Below, in pieces: positions 8,655 through 18,100 of a stretch of 64,000 bases of DNA. Origin of the DNA: an uncultured Pirellulaceae bacterium (lineage in GTDB: Bacteria > Planctomycetota > Planctomycetia > Pirellulales > Pirellulaceae); assembly GCA_938091115.1 (NCBI GenBank), contig CALKNI010000092.1:17014-81013 (forward strand), written 5' to 3'. The notes beneath the pieces are model-generated. The model saw only the letters and a list, made by a program, of their open reading frames with translations. It was not told where the DNA came from and did no database searches. Positions within the stretch are counted from its first letter, which is position 1; each line of letters begins with the position of its first letter. The translations under genes were made by a program, and so were the position numbers.

Positions 8655-9179
8655 TTAAAATTTCGAAAACCGATTTTCTGGGGTTTGGTTTTTGTATCGT
8701 CGCGGGACGGTGAGGACGTGAGCGGTTCCGCCTTGCGGGCAATTCCATGTGTCGATTTGGGCGCCTTGAGAAATCGCGGTCCGGTGAGCGTCTCTCAGTT
8801 GTTTTGATGCGGGGAATGGGATGATCAAGGGAAGCATTTGATCGGCATGGTGAGCAGTTGTCTCAACGTTACCAAGGGGCATGCCCAAAGAATCGGCGAC
8901 CTCAAGTTCCCATTGGTACTTTCCATCGATTAGTGTGACTGAGATTTCACCGCCGTGTGTCATTGGTTCAAGTGCATTTTCTATTAGAGATGACACGATA
9001 GATTTGATCTTCGAGGTGGCAACACATGCCTCTACTAAATCAAAGTCTGTTTCGAGTAAGACGTTTTTGTTTGTCATTTCAGGACGATAGCTCTCGAGGA
9101 CATCCTGAATTAATTGTCCAATGTTTTGAGCGTAGGCTTTGTCACCTTCGGGCATTACTCGGCTGGGATTCAATTCCAT
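8655..9179 (-). CDS. Degenerate histidine-kinase-type ATPase domain protein
   Basis: A 174-residue stand-alone protein resembling only the HATPase_c half of a two-component sensor kinase. The N-box is visible (SIVSSLIENALEPMTHGGEI) and the C-terminal strand (GGTAHVLTVPRR) matches the end of the fold. The G1 box is altered (VADSLGMPLG in place of D-x-G-x-G) and the G2 box GLGLA is replaced by PFPASKQL, so ATP binding is doubtful. There is no dimerisation/phosphoacceptor histidine domain, sensor domain or membrane segment, and a TAA stop lies eight codons before the ATG. It heads the flagellar cluster, where sensor kinases of the FleS/AtoS type are often found. It may be a remnant or a non-catalytic adaptor. 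Confidence 0.65.
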   Translation of the reverse strand: MELNPSRVMPEGDKAYAQNIGQLIQDVLESYRPEMTNKNVLLETDFDLVEACVATSKIKSIVSSLIENALEPMTHGGEISVTLIDGKYQWELEVADSLGMPLGNVETTAHHADQMLPLIIPFPASKQLRDAHRTAISQGAQIDTWNCPQGGTAHVLTVPRRYKNQTPENRFSKF

Positions 9180-9437
9180 GGACGTTCGATCAGTTGATGA
9201 TTATTTGTGCAAAAAAAGCGTTGATTGAAACGCAATTTGTCGGCAGCATCAGGGACGACTTTTAGCTGAAACGCAGCGATAGAGTCAAGGCATCTTTTAC
9301 TTGATGCAATTTATTGCTCTAGAGTGAGTCGTTAAGCAAAGGCCGGCTTTAAGCGCATGATCAACGTAAAATCTGGCAAGAAGCGAGCCGAACAGAGAGG
9401 CAAAGCATCGGCGGTATGTCAATCTCAAATCGATGTG

Positions 9438-10175
9438 CTAACCCACTGTAGAGTCGATCGTTTCCATGATCCAGCGATTCATGTCCGATAGCGTTTTTTC
9501 GTTAGTGCAGGTTTCGGTTGGGTACTGCCGCAGTGTTACTGAAAAACCTGCAATGTGCAGTAAACGAAGTTGCTGGCACAATTGGCTTTGCTCGAAATTT
9601 TTATTGGTTCGACCGTGTGCCCAGAATACCGGCAATTGTCGACTTTCCGCCCAGCAGCCCAGCGGTTTTTCATGTTCGGGCAACGGCCCGTTCATGGAAA
9701 TTACTCCAGCAAAAAGTTCCGGTCTCTCAAAAGCAATTCGAAAGGCCATCGTTCCACCAGTGCCTGCACCTCCAATGAAAATCCGGTTAGATGCGATGTT
9801 GTAGCGCATCGAGGCGGCATCGATCGCGGCAAGAATGGAATCGTGTGCGAGGTCAATTGTGTCGACTTCTTGTTCCCAGAAATATCCAGCTTCGAAATTC
9901 CCAATGGGAGATTGTGGGGCGATACCGACAAAATTCCGGACGCTGGCATGAGGCATAATGCGTTGGATTTCGCTGGACTGCGACCCGTCTGAATGGAGCC
10001 AAACAATTAGTGGGTAAGCGTAGTTCTTTTCATAATGGAGAGGCACAAACAAAGAGTACTGATCGGAACGATTAGTGATTTTATCGAACTGATCGAGCGA
10101 TTTAGGAGTCGAATCTTTGGACGAGATTTCATCCGAACCGACCGAGGCCAGAGGGCTAAGTTTGATTCTATTCAT
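9438..10175 (-). CDS. Esterase-fold (alpha/beta hydrolase) protein without catalytic triad
   Basis: The sequence follows the phospholipase/carboxylesterase family: PLIVWLHSDGSQ (oxyanion strand), NFVGIAPQSP, the RIFIGGAGTGGTMAFRIAFE elbow, the FAGVISMNGP strand and LPVFWAHGRTNKNF. In active members the elbow reads G-x-S-x-G-G; here it is G-A-G-T-G-G with Gly at residue 138 in place of the nucleophile. The usual Asp in HGxxD is Asn191, and the expected GH near the end is missing, with no His after residue 207. All three triad positions are therefore lost. I take the ATG at 10175, which has an AAGGA about 14 bases upstream, over a TTG at 10220. Cytoplasmic; role unknown, possibly a binding protein. 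Confidence 0.8.
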   Translation of the reverse strand: MNRIKLSPLASVGSDEISSKDSTPKSLDQFDKITNRSDQYSLFVPLHYEKNYAYPLIVWLHSDGSQSSEIQRIMPHASVRNFVGIAPQSPIGNFEAGYFWEQEVDTIDLAHDSILAAIDAASMRYNIASNRIFIGGAGTGGTMAFRIAFERPELFAGVISMNGPLPEHEKPLGCWAESRQLPVFWAHGRTNKNFEQSQLCQQLRLLHIAGFSVTLRQYPTETCTNEKTLSDMNRWIMETIDSTVG

Positions 10176-10270
10176 GCGTCTGTCGTATTTCCTTGACTGA
10201 CGAGTGTTTGAGCTTTCCAAGGTCTCAGTTTTTAAATAACTTGGAAATGAAAGTCAACTGCATACGCCGC

Positions 10271-10319
10271 AAAAGAGGGTGTGCGGCATCATGCCAAAAG
10301 AGATGGGCACACCCTTTTT
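10271..10319. terminator. Bidirectional hairpin terminator
   Basis: Arms GGGTGTGC (10277-10284) and GCACACCC (10307-10314), with an inner GGCAT-C-ATGCC stem at 10285-10295. A T-run follows on the plus strand (TTTTTA at 10315-10320) and TCTTTT follows in the minus direction. It lies between mdh and the esterase-fold gene, so in the minus direction it would be the second of two tandem hairpins after mdh. Confidence 0.65.
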
Positions 10320-10340
10320 AATTCATGATGGCTGCTTTCA

Positions 10341-10433
10341 CGAGCTAGCAAAATAAAAGGACTTTCGAATGGAAAAGCCAGTCATGATCTTGGTCGAACA
10401 CGACTGGCTTTGGCTGGACTTTGTTAGCTCGTA
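10341..10433 (-). terminator. Nested hairpin downstream of mdh
   Basis: The inner stem is AAAAGCCAGTC (10373-10383) against GACTGGCTTT (10402-10411), with TTTT closing the minus-strand arm. An outer near-perfect pair CGAGCTAGCAAA (from about 10341) and TTTGTTAGCTCG (to about 10432) encloses it with one mismatch. It begins within about 15 bases of the mdh stop and is probably its terminator. Confidence 0.6.
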
Positions 10434-10444
10434 AAAATCTTGCG

Positions 10445-11422
10445 TTACAGTAGATCTTTCACTTCATCGCGTTCTTCTTTAAGTTCTGCCAAGGTGGCGT
10501 CCATTTTTTCGCGGCTAAATTCATCGATCTCTAAGCCTTGTACAATTTTGTATTCACCATCGTGACAGGTGCAGGGAAAAGAATAAATTAGGCCCTCATC
10601 GATTCCGTAGCTTCCATCGCTTGGAATGGCCATGCTTACCCAGTCCCCCTCGTCCGTGCCGGCTTCCCAGGTTCGAATATGATCGATCGCTGCGTTTGCG
10701 GCAGAAGCTGCACTTGAGGCGCCACGAGCTTCGATGATCGCAGCTCCCCGTTTTTGAACGGTAGGAATGAACGTATCCCGATACCAGTCCTGCTCAATTT
10801 GCTGGGCAGCTGATTCGTCGGCAATGGTGGCGTGGCTAATGTCTGGGTATTGCGTGGAGGAGTGATTTCCCCAAATTGTCAGTTTTTTTACGTCGGAGGA
10901 GTGTTTTCCAGTTTTTGAAGCTAGTTGGCTCAGAGCGCGATTGTGATCAAGCCGGGTCATCGCAGTGATGTTTCCATGTTTGATCGAAGGAGCGTTTGCC
11001 ATGGTAATTAGTGCGTTGGTGTTCGCCGGATTGCCAACGACGAGGACCTTGATGTCCTTTTTGGCGTGGTCGTTTATCGCCTTTCCTTGCACCGAGAAAA
11101 TCTTCGAATTTGCGGTTAAAAGGTCTTTTCTTTCCATCCCCTTTCGGCGGGGCATTGCACCGACGAGAAGGGCGTAGTCTGCATCAGCGAAGCCGACATT
11201 GGGATCATCGGTGGCGACGATTCCGTGAAGTAGAGGAAAGGCACAGTCATCAAGTTCCATGACGACCCCTTTGAGCGCATTCATTGCGGGAGTAATTTCA
11301 AGTAGCTGCAGAATGACCGGCTGGTCAGGGCCTAGCATTTCACCTGCGGCAATACGAAACAGCAAGCCGTAACTGATCTGACCTGCAGCGCCTGTGACCG
11401 TAACTCGAACCGGACTTTTCAT
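10445..11422 (-). CDS. mdh: Malate dehydrogenase
   Basis: Catalyses NAD-dependent interconversion of malate and oxaloacetate in the TCA cycle, in the cytoplasm. The 325-residue protein has the Rossmann glycine motif [17 protein letters not shown] at residues 9-25 and the mobile-loop arginines in [11 protein letters not shown] (90-100). The catalytic pair is Asp159 (RLDHNRA) and His187 (IWGNHSS). The pattern is that of the cytosolic-type MDH family (about 325-330 residues). The start is ATG with AAGGA seven to eleven bases upstream. It is monocistronic, flanked by hairpins on both sides. No anomalies. Confidence 0.96.
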   Translation of the reverse strand: MKSPVRVTVTGAAGQISYGLLFRIAAGEMLGPDQPVILQLLEITPAMNALKGVVMELDDCAFPLLHGIVATDDPNVGFADADYALLVGAMPRRKGMERKDLLTANSKIFSVQGKAINDHAKKDIKVLVVGNPANTNALITMANAPSIKHGNITAMTRLDHNRALSQLASKTGKHSSDVKKLTIWGNHSSTQYPDISHATIADESAAQQIEQDWYRDTFIPTVQKRGAAIIEARGASSAASAANAAIDHIRTWEAGTDEGDWVSMAIPSDGSYGIDEGLIYSFPCTCHDGEYKIVQGLEIDEFSREKMDATLAELKEERDEVKDLL

Positions 11423-11473
11423 TAAATTTTCCTTGATTTAAGTGGCGAATGAACTGAGATAAAATTGGGACTA

Positions 11474-11501
11474 ACGAGATTTTGATAATTCAAAATCTCG
11501 T
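11474..11501 (-). terminator. Perfect 12-bp hairpin upstream of mdh
   Basis: ACGAGATTTTGA (11474-11485) and TCAAAATCTCGT (11490-11501) pair perfectly around a 4-base loop. It sits 52-79 bases before the mdh start and 211 bases after the stop of the preceding minus-strand gene. It could end read-through from that gene or be a structured 5' leader or operator of mdh; there is no strong T-run, so the terminator call is tentative. Otherwise the stretch 11423-11711 shows nothing. Confidence 0.4.
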
Positions 11502-11711
11502 GACAGTTCGGAATTATCGTTTTTAGAAATTCTCTTGTCTTAGAGATCCCAGATTTATGAGTGATTTGATGTATGGGGCATTAATTGGTTTAAAAGAACA
11601 ACCCTGTGTTGTGAATTTTGATTGTTGGAAACGTCTCTTTCAAGGGGAGAGCCGCTGTTTGGCCCTGTAGATCGTCGAATTTCGTTGGATTAAATTCAGT
11701 CGAAGCTGCAA

Positions 11712-13124
11712 TCAGCCGTCGATACCAGTGATGTCAATTTTATCGGGAAGGTTCTCAAGAATATTCTCTAGCTGGGGTTTTTGCTTTCGATCAACAAAGC
11801 GAAAATAGCAGATTAAGAAAATAATCATCGCTACAACGCCAAGAACGAAAAACAGTAGCCCCCGGTCAAGCACGTCGATACCCGATTCGGCCATAATAGG
11901 CTGCTTTGCAATGATCAAAGGGCTTAACTGGCCAGTTGACTCGACGGAATCGGTACGGGCGGATTGGTATTTCCAAAACCGAAAAAAGTAGCCGTCGATT
12001 ACGCATTGCTTCCGTTCGATATCTTGAGGCGACATCCCATCGGGCAGTTCAGTACAACAGACGGTGATTGGGAATCGCTGGTAGTCGAGTTCGCTTCCGT
12101 CTTTTCCACGAATAATGATTTTTGCTCCACCTAGATCGGGGAAGATCATGAGTTGGTAATATTTTGAAATTTCCAAACGATCCTGAATGTCTTGGTGGGG
12201 AATACTGACTGGTGAGCAGGATCGAATGACCCCTTGAAGGTGGACTGCGTTGCCAAAGTGATCAGGTGACCCTGAAAAAATGTCACTGAAGCTAAGGACT
12301 TCTGTTGGTTCTTTAAATAGTTCTACCGGCGTTCCATCGAAGCGATTCATCGCGGCAAGCATTTGGAAAAACGCTTCAGCATCTCGGCCCATAAGTGGGC
12401 GGGCATTGTTCTCTTGGATCGAGTCGAGTAGCCCTAGATCGAATCCGAGTTTTGAGAGTTCGACTTGATTGGCTGAAATCTTATTTGTTTTTTCTTGGGG
12501 GTACCATTGAATCCTGTCAGTAATAAATACTAGCCGGGAACCCTCGGCATCAAGAATTCTGGAATAGAGAAACCCGGAGATGCGGATGGGTTGATTGAGT
12601 TCTGTGTCGACAGGGAGTGCCTTGGGAACAGTTCGGGACAAGACGATCAATTTTTGCGGAGGCTCTTTGCCGTCATCTGTCGAATGCGGAATTGTCTCAC
12701 AATGGCAAATATAAACGCCTTTGATTTCGTCATCAGATGAGCTTTGCTTAAAGGCAAATTTTTCAATTTTGGTTAAACGTGCCGGACGATTAAATGTCCA
12801 GAAACGAAAATCTTCGGTATGAGATGTCATGTCTCGCCAGCTTGTATTTTGGGAGAACTGGCTGTAACGGGCGCGACTCTTGGGGGATGTGTTTCTCACG
12901 CGGTACAAGAGTTGCTTCAGCATGGGCGCTTCGAAGTCAGCCGGTTGGTCGTCGTCTACTTGGTAGGACTCACTGAGTGAATAGCCGGACAGTTCAAGTG
13001 GAGTTTCATCGTGTTCTTGTTTTCCACTGACGGTCAGCGGCAGAACAAGCAATAGGCTGAAGGTGACCCATGAAGGTGGCCAACCAAATGCGTTTTTCAA
13101 TTTCATGTAATTGGCTTCAATCAT
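11712..13124 (-). CDS. Membrane-anchored protein with repeated GYFF-type domain
   Basis: Function not recognised. The 470 residues comprise an N-terminal signal-like segment (WVTFSLLLVLPLTVSG), a large extracytoplasmic part, one transmembrane helix near the end (FFVLGVVAMIIFLICYFRFV) and a short cytoplasmic tail. Two copies of a beta-rich domain can be seen. The second reads AVHLQGVIRS, EISKYYQLMIFPD, then CVIDGYFFRFWKYQSAR and SPLIIAKQP; an N-terminal copy has PIRISGFLYSRI and RLVFITDRIQW. The upstream neighbour carries the same domain, so the pair arose by duplication. Its ATG lies inside the end of that gene (ATGATTGA overlap), indicating translational coupling. The domain looks OB-like, but that is an impression only. 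Confidence 0.8.
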   Translation of the reverse strand: MIEANYMKLKNAFGWPPSWVTFSLLLVLPLTVSGKQEHDETPLELSGYSLSESYQVDDDQPADFEAPMLKQLLYRVRNTSPKSRARYSQFSQNTSWRDMTSHTEDFRFWTFNRPARLTKIEKFAFKQSSSDDEIKGVYICHCETIPHSTDDGKEPPQKLIVLSRTVPKALPVDTELNQPIRISGFLYSRILDAEGSRLVFITDRIQWYPQEKTNKISANQVELSKLGFDLGLLDSIQENNARPLMGRDAEAFFQMLAAMNRFDGTPVELFKEPTEVLSFSDIFSGSPDHFGNAVHLQGVIRSCSPVSIPHQDIQDRLEISKYYQLMIFPDLGGAKIIIRGKDGSELDYQRFPITVCCTELPDGMSPQDIERKQCVIDGYFFRFWKYQSARTDSVESTGQLSPLIIAKQPIMAESGIDVLDRGLLFFVLGVVAMIIFLICYFRFVDRKQKPQLENILENLPDKIDITGIDG

Positions 13125-14634
13125 CGGGGTTGGTTTCGTAAAGTGCCATGATTTTTTCCCGATCAGTTTGGACTTCAGGGCTTTTTACTAAAGCGCCCAG
13201 CGAGTCATGAATGCGTTTTTTTGTTGATTTCCCCGGAGACTGTCGTTTGGTTCGGGAGGTTTGGAATGCAAACCAGGCAATAAATGTTGCTCCCAACGGA
13301 ATCACAACAAATGCTGTTATTAAGGTCGTTGGTGAAGGTTGCCACTTGTCAAGGAGCGGCATGGGAGCCGAGGCAATAGTTAGCAGGTTGGGCGCAATGA
13401 TCACTGGACATTCTTGAACTGAAGAGTCGGCAGCGACATAGCTACGAATTTTAAAAAAGTAGCCTGGGATTTGAACCAGTTGATTCACGTCCATGAATTC
13501 ATTGCCAAGTTTCGGGAAGCTCGCAGGTATGTGTTGGGAATAAACACAATACGGGCCGAGTTTGGATTCGCGCGGTCGGACCCACAGGATGTAATAGTGT
13601 TCGATTCCCAGAGCGGTGTCTGCCGGCAGTTTCTTTTTTCGAGCCGAACGAACCCAGCCTTCAATAGCAATTGGTTTACCACGGTAAATGTCCGGTTGTC
13701 CCATGAGTTCGATTCGATTGACAGAAGCGGCGTCGACTAATTCATCATGAGCAGCATTTGGGGAAATAACTTTCTCCCATGTACGAATCCAGCTTCCCGA
13801 GTCGCCAGTCCAGCCAAGTGAGGTGCGGTCTTTTACTTGTTGAAGCAAGAGATCGTCGATCACTACTTGTAATCGAATAATCGCGTTCTGCTGGTTTAAG
13901 GTTGTGTCTCTCCCCGAAGATGATTCCGACAGTGCGGGAAAAACTTTGTCGGCCCAGATGGTCTGCGATTCATTAAGTTGCTCCAAGAGCTCAATCTTTT
14001 TGGAGGTTCCATCGGTTGCAATGGCGAGTTTGTCAAATAAGGATTGCTCAAAAGAATCGTGCTCTCGTTTAATGAGTTGCACGATTGATTGGGCTTCCGC
14101 CTGTTGATCCTCAGAGGTCGCGATTCCGTTTCGAATCCGGAAAGTCAGTTGTAAAAAGCACTTTTGCGAATCGGGGGAAAGTTCTCGGAACAGTTGTTCC
14201 CAGAATTGAACGGCAGCGGTTGGATAGTCTCCTTGATAGGTTCCAACGACAGCCGAAGCGGATTGGCTAGACAAAGGGCTGACTGAAAATGACCGACTAA
14301 AATTTTTTAGGTTTGGGTTTTCCGGGGTGCTGCGAGGATTGGGAGCAGTGCTTCTATCTTCCGTGTTGTTCTTGAATTCGATCGTGGTTGAGGGGGCATC
14401 GGAATCATTGCCTAATTCGATTGTTTTGACGGAGGTTGACTGCCGTTCAAAGCCCATCCATTCCCAGCGTTCAGGTTTTCCGGCTTCATTCATGGCGACG
14501 ATGATCAAGATTAACATCGAGAAAAGCATTAAAAGCCTTAACCGGATCGCTTTGGAGGTTTTGTCAATCGGCGGCACAATCGATTCAGGGCGAGCCAGTT
14601 GGTTGTTCTCTCTGGAGGATTGGTCGAATCTCAT
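13117..14634 (-). CDS. Bitopic membrane protein, partner of the downstream repeated-domain protein
   Basis: Function not recognised. The 505 residues include an N-terminal transmembrane helix (IRLRLLMLFSMLILIIVAMN), an S/T/N-rich linker, a helical middle section (about 150-270), a beta-rich domain and a second transmembrane helix (ALITAFVV-like: TLITAFVVIPLGATFIAWFA) with a basic cytoplasmic tail. The beta domain reads PDIYRGKPIAIEGWVRSA, GIEHYYILWVRP, VQIPGYFFKIRSYVA and CPVIIAPN, aligning with the domain in the next gene. The two genes overlap by 8 bases and are probably co-translated, suggesting a hetero-complex in the envelope. ATG start at 14634. No enzyme motif seen. Confidence 0.8.
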   Translation of the reverse strand: MRFDQSSRENNQLARPESIVPPIDKTSKAIRLRLLMLFSMLILIIVAMNEAGKPERWEWMGFERQSTSVKTIELGNDSDAPSTTIEFKNNTEDRSTAPNPRSTPENPNLKNFSRSFSVSPLSSQSASAVVGTYQGDYPTAAVQFWEQLFRELSPDSQKCFLQLTFRIRNGIATSEDQQAEAQSIVQLIKREHDSFEQSLFDKLAIATDGTSKKIELLEQLNESQTIWADKVFPALSESSSGRDTTLNQQNAIIRLQVVIDDLLLQQVKDRTSLGWTGDSGSWIRTWEKVISPNAAHDELVDAASVNRIELMGQPDIYRGKPIAIEGWVRSARKKKLPADTALGIEHYYILWVRPRESKLGPYCVYSQHIPASFPKLGNEFMDVNQLVQIPGYFFKIRSYVAADSSVQECPVIIAPNLLTIASAPMPLLDKWQPSPTTLITAFVVIPLGATFIAWFAFQTSRTKRQSPGKSTKKRIHDSLGALVKSPEVQTDREKIMALYETNPDD

Positions 14635-15125
14635 CGATTTGCCTTGTTGGTTGCGCGTTTTACAATATCTATTGATTCGGCCTTGATCGCCGTAGTTTGG
14701 TAATGCGAGAGGATGAATTATTGCAAAAATTCAAGGTCCGAGAAGGTGGACATGGGATAGATGTGGTTTTTGGTAAACAGATCGGTACGGTGAATCGCTA
14801 AGAATTAGAAGCGATAAACCCCGACCTACCCTATTCTTTAGATCAGCATTGTCCAAAAAAATTAAATCTGACTGCTGAATTGTTTGATTTTGCGTCTAAA
14901 TTGTCGACGATTAGGGTTGGGGCGAGCGGAGTTGTCTTTGGAAGTGGGTTCGACTGTGGTGTGGTGCTTTCATTGTTGTTTGTAGATTTGCAACTTCGTA
15001 TGATTGCTTCGCGAGGTTAAGTAGTAGAAACTATAGCTCACAATCCCTCGGCCTCCGGGCGGTGGCGGGTGCTTTGGTTGACAACTGGTTGTTTAATAGC
15101 CAACTATTTTTAAGGATTTCGGGCT
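14635..15125. other. Divergent intergenic region, 491 bases
   Basis: Separates the minus-strand membrane-protein pair from the plus-strand TPR/Exb operon and must hold both promoters. A TTGACA occurs at 15078-15083 but has no good -10 hexamer 16-18 bases downstream (best AACTAT). A weak stem ATCGCT/AGCGAT lies at 14794-14815. No open frame or RNA gene could be supported. Confidence 0.4.
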
Positions 15126-18100
15126 GTGAAGAGAATTGCGTTACCTGTGAAGAGCATTGCGTTAATTGTCGTAATTGTAACGGGATTCTTTAGTTCACAA
15201 GGACGTGCAGACGAACCTGCCCAAGCCTTTCTGGATGCCCTTCGTGATAATAATTATTATGATGTCGCGATCGATTACCTTGAGGGTTTAAAAAATAGCA
15301 AAGCTATCTCTAAGGAATTTAAAGACGCGTTGCCGTTTGAAATGGCGCAAACTTTGATTGGAAGCACTGCTCGGATGAGAGATTTGGCTTCGGTCGAATC
15401 GCGGCTTGACCAGGCACAGCAGCTGTTGACTAATTATGCAGCCAACAACCAATCGCTAGAAGTCTCTGCGAAAACGTTGCATTATCAAGGTAATCTTCTC
15501 TATCGCCGGTCTAATATCTATTTAAAACAATCAGAATCGGATCGCTTGACATCTGCCGAACGAGAAGTGTTGTTCGGGAAAGCAAGACAAAATCTGAAGG
15601 CCGCCCTTGCTAGTTACCAGAAAGCCAGAAAACAGGTTCGTCGATTGATTGATCCTGAGAGTGATGATGCAATTCAAATTGACCCTGAGGATCCATCCAC
15701 GCTTCGCCGAAGAGATCAGTTTCAGGCGACTTATACTCAGGTGCGAGTGAGCATTCCCAAGGTAACCGAGCAACTTGCCGACACCTATTTAGAAAATAAT
15801 GCAGAGCAAAAGAAACTTTTAGCAGAAGCTCGTGATGAGTACGAAAAGGTGTGGGAAGCATATCCCAAATTCATAGCCGGCCTTAAATCTTGTGTTTATT
15901 CTGCACGCTGTAGTCACAAGCTCGGGGACAACAAAAAAGCGTTAGACCTGTTGAATGAAGTATTTATTCTCGGCGACAACAGCATTCTTAAACCGATCAA
16001 ATTGGAATCGTATCTATTGGCGTCCGATTGTTGGTCAGCGTCCAAAAAATACCCCTATAAGCAAGTCATCGAAATTCTGGAGCCGGCGGTCAATTCGTTA
16101 AATAAAGTCGAAGTGCGACAGGCGGATTGGTTGAGAGTACAGCTAGAGTATTCGATTGCAAAGCACGAAAAAGCAAAAGAAGTGAAGGCTGCAGGCGGTC
16201 CTCGGGCGACGAGTGATTCGAACCGGATCGACCGTGCGGCGGCCAAAGTCCTTCGTAACGTAGCTCGCGTTGCGAGCCCTTATCGAGAACGCGCCAAGGA
16301 GCTGCTTGCAGAGTGGAATGTTGATTTTTCCGAAGTTGCCGAAGGAGATGCAGGCCCTCCTGAATCATTTGATGACGCACGGCAAAAGGGCAAGGACTTT
16401 GTGACGGATCTGGAGTCTGTCGTGGGTGAGGCGAGCTTAGCTAAAAAGAAAGCTGCAGCCGCCCAGGGTTTAGAAAAAGTGGAACTGGACGCGGAATACA
16501 AGGAGGCTGCTGAGGTGGCGTTGCGGCAAAGTGGCGAGGCACTGGGAATGTTTGATCTGGCATTACAGTTGGCTGAAAAATCTACTTTGCGAGCCGATAT
16601 TAACAATGTGCGTTATCTCCAGTGTTACTGTTACTTTGCCACCGAGCGATACATTGAATCAGCTTTGATTGGCGAGTTTTTGCTCAAGAAATACCCGAAT
16701 GTCGAAGGTACGCGATCGGCGATGACATTGTTGATTCAAAGCTATTCGATTTTGCTGGATAAGGCCCTGGAAAGCGACAAAGATTTTGAGCGATCGAGGC
16801 TGAATGCTGCGTGCGATGCTGTTTTACGACGCTGGCCAGGAACAACCGAAGCGGGGGTCGCGGCCAGTACCATGACTCGATTAGCGCTAAACGATAAAGA
16901 TTTTGATAGCGCTAGGACATACTTTAATCAGATTCCGAAGGATGCTGTTTATCGGCCAATCATGAGTGTCAAGCTAGGGCAACGGCTCTGGTTTGATTAT
17001 AAAGCAAAAGCTCGAGTTGCCGGAGCAGACCCGAAGCAACTCAGGTCGCAGATGGACAAAGCGACGCAGTTGATGGCGGACGGGGTCAATAAAACTGTAT
17101 TTGATGAACTTAATTATGAAGTCGCTCTGGGAGCTTTGTTACTAGTCGATGCAAGGCTAAAGTCCGGGGAAGTTGATCAAGCGATTGCCCGGCTTGAATC
17201 TAAAGAGATCGCACCGTTAGATTTGCTAAAACAACAGCACCCAGCGATCACGGGAACGGCGACTGGTGAAATTTACCGTCGCGAAGTATACAAAACTGCG
17301 ATTAAAGCGTATCTAGCGGCAATGAAGGGAGCGGATGATCAGCAGCAATGGATCGACAAATCCCGTGGCGTGATTGACGCGATGAAGGCCGACATCAAGG
17401 ATAGCAATGACCCGAATGATGCGGCGCGAGTGGCGTCCATTTACCAACTCATTGCGATTCAGCTCAAGGAACAGTTTCAATTGCTGGAAGAGCCTGAAAA
17501 GAAACGGAAATTTGCGACCACGCTATCGGGTTTTTTAAGCGGAATTCAATCCGAATCGAACGATGCTAAGACTATTTTGTGGGCCGGCTCTACCTTGCTT
17601 TCGGTTGCTGATTCTTTGGCAAAATCAGGAATGGATGATTCTTCCAAAGAAATGGCGAAAGAGGCTCAAGTTGCGCTGACCCGAGCTCAGAAGATGGGGT
17701 TTGCAGGCGATCCAAAAGAAGCAGTAATGATTGCTGAGTTGAAGCGTCAACGAGCGCTTGCCGCCCGGCGAAGTGGTAACTTTGAATCTGCAATGAACGA
17801 GTTTTTAGAAATACTCAAAGAGTCGCCGAATTCCCTGAATGTCCAAATTGATTCGGCAGAAACGTTGCAAATGTGGGCGAAGGTTGGGAAAAATCAAAAG
17901 CGATACATTGAGGCAGTCAAAGGACGAGACCCATACAAAAATCCCAAAACAAAGCGTACGCAAAAGCGAATTTGGGGGTGGGAGAAAATTGCTTTGGCGA
18001 CTCGTAGTAATGAAAAGTTCCGTAGCACTTTTTATAACGCGCTTTATCATGTTGTCGAATGTCGACTTGAATATGGTATTTTGGCCAAAAATCAATCTGC

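Noticed and set aside
15078..15107. TTGACA-based promoter before the TPR/Exb operon
   Set aside because: The -35 hexamer is perfect but no acceptable -10 follows at 16-18 bases, and the transcript would start in the ribosome-binding site.
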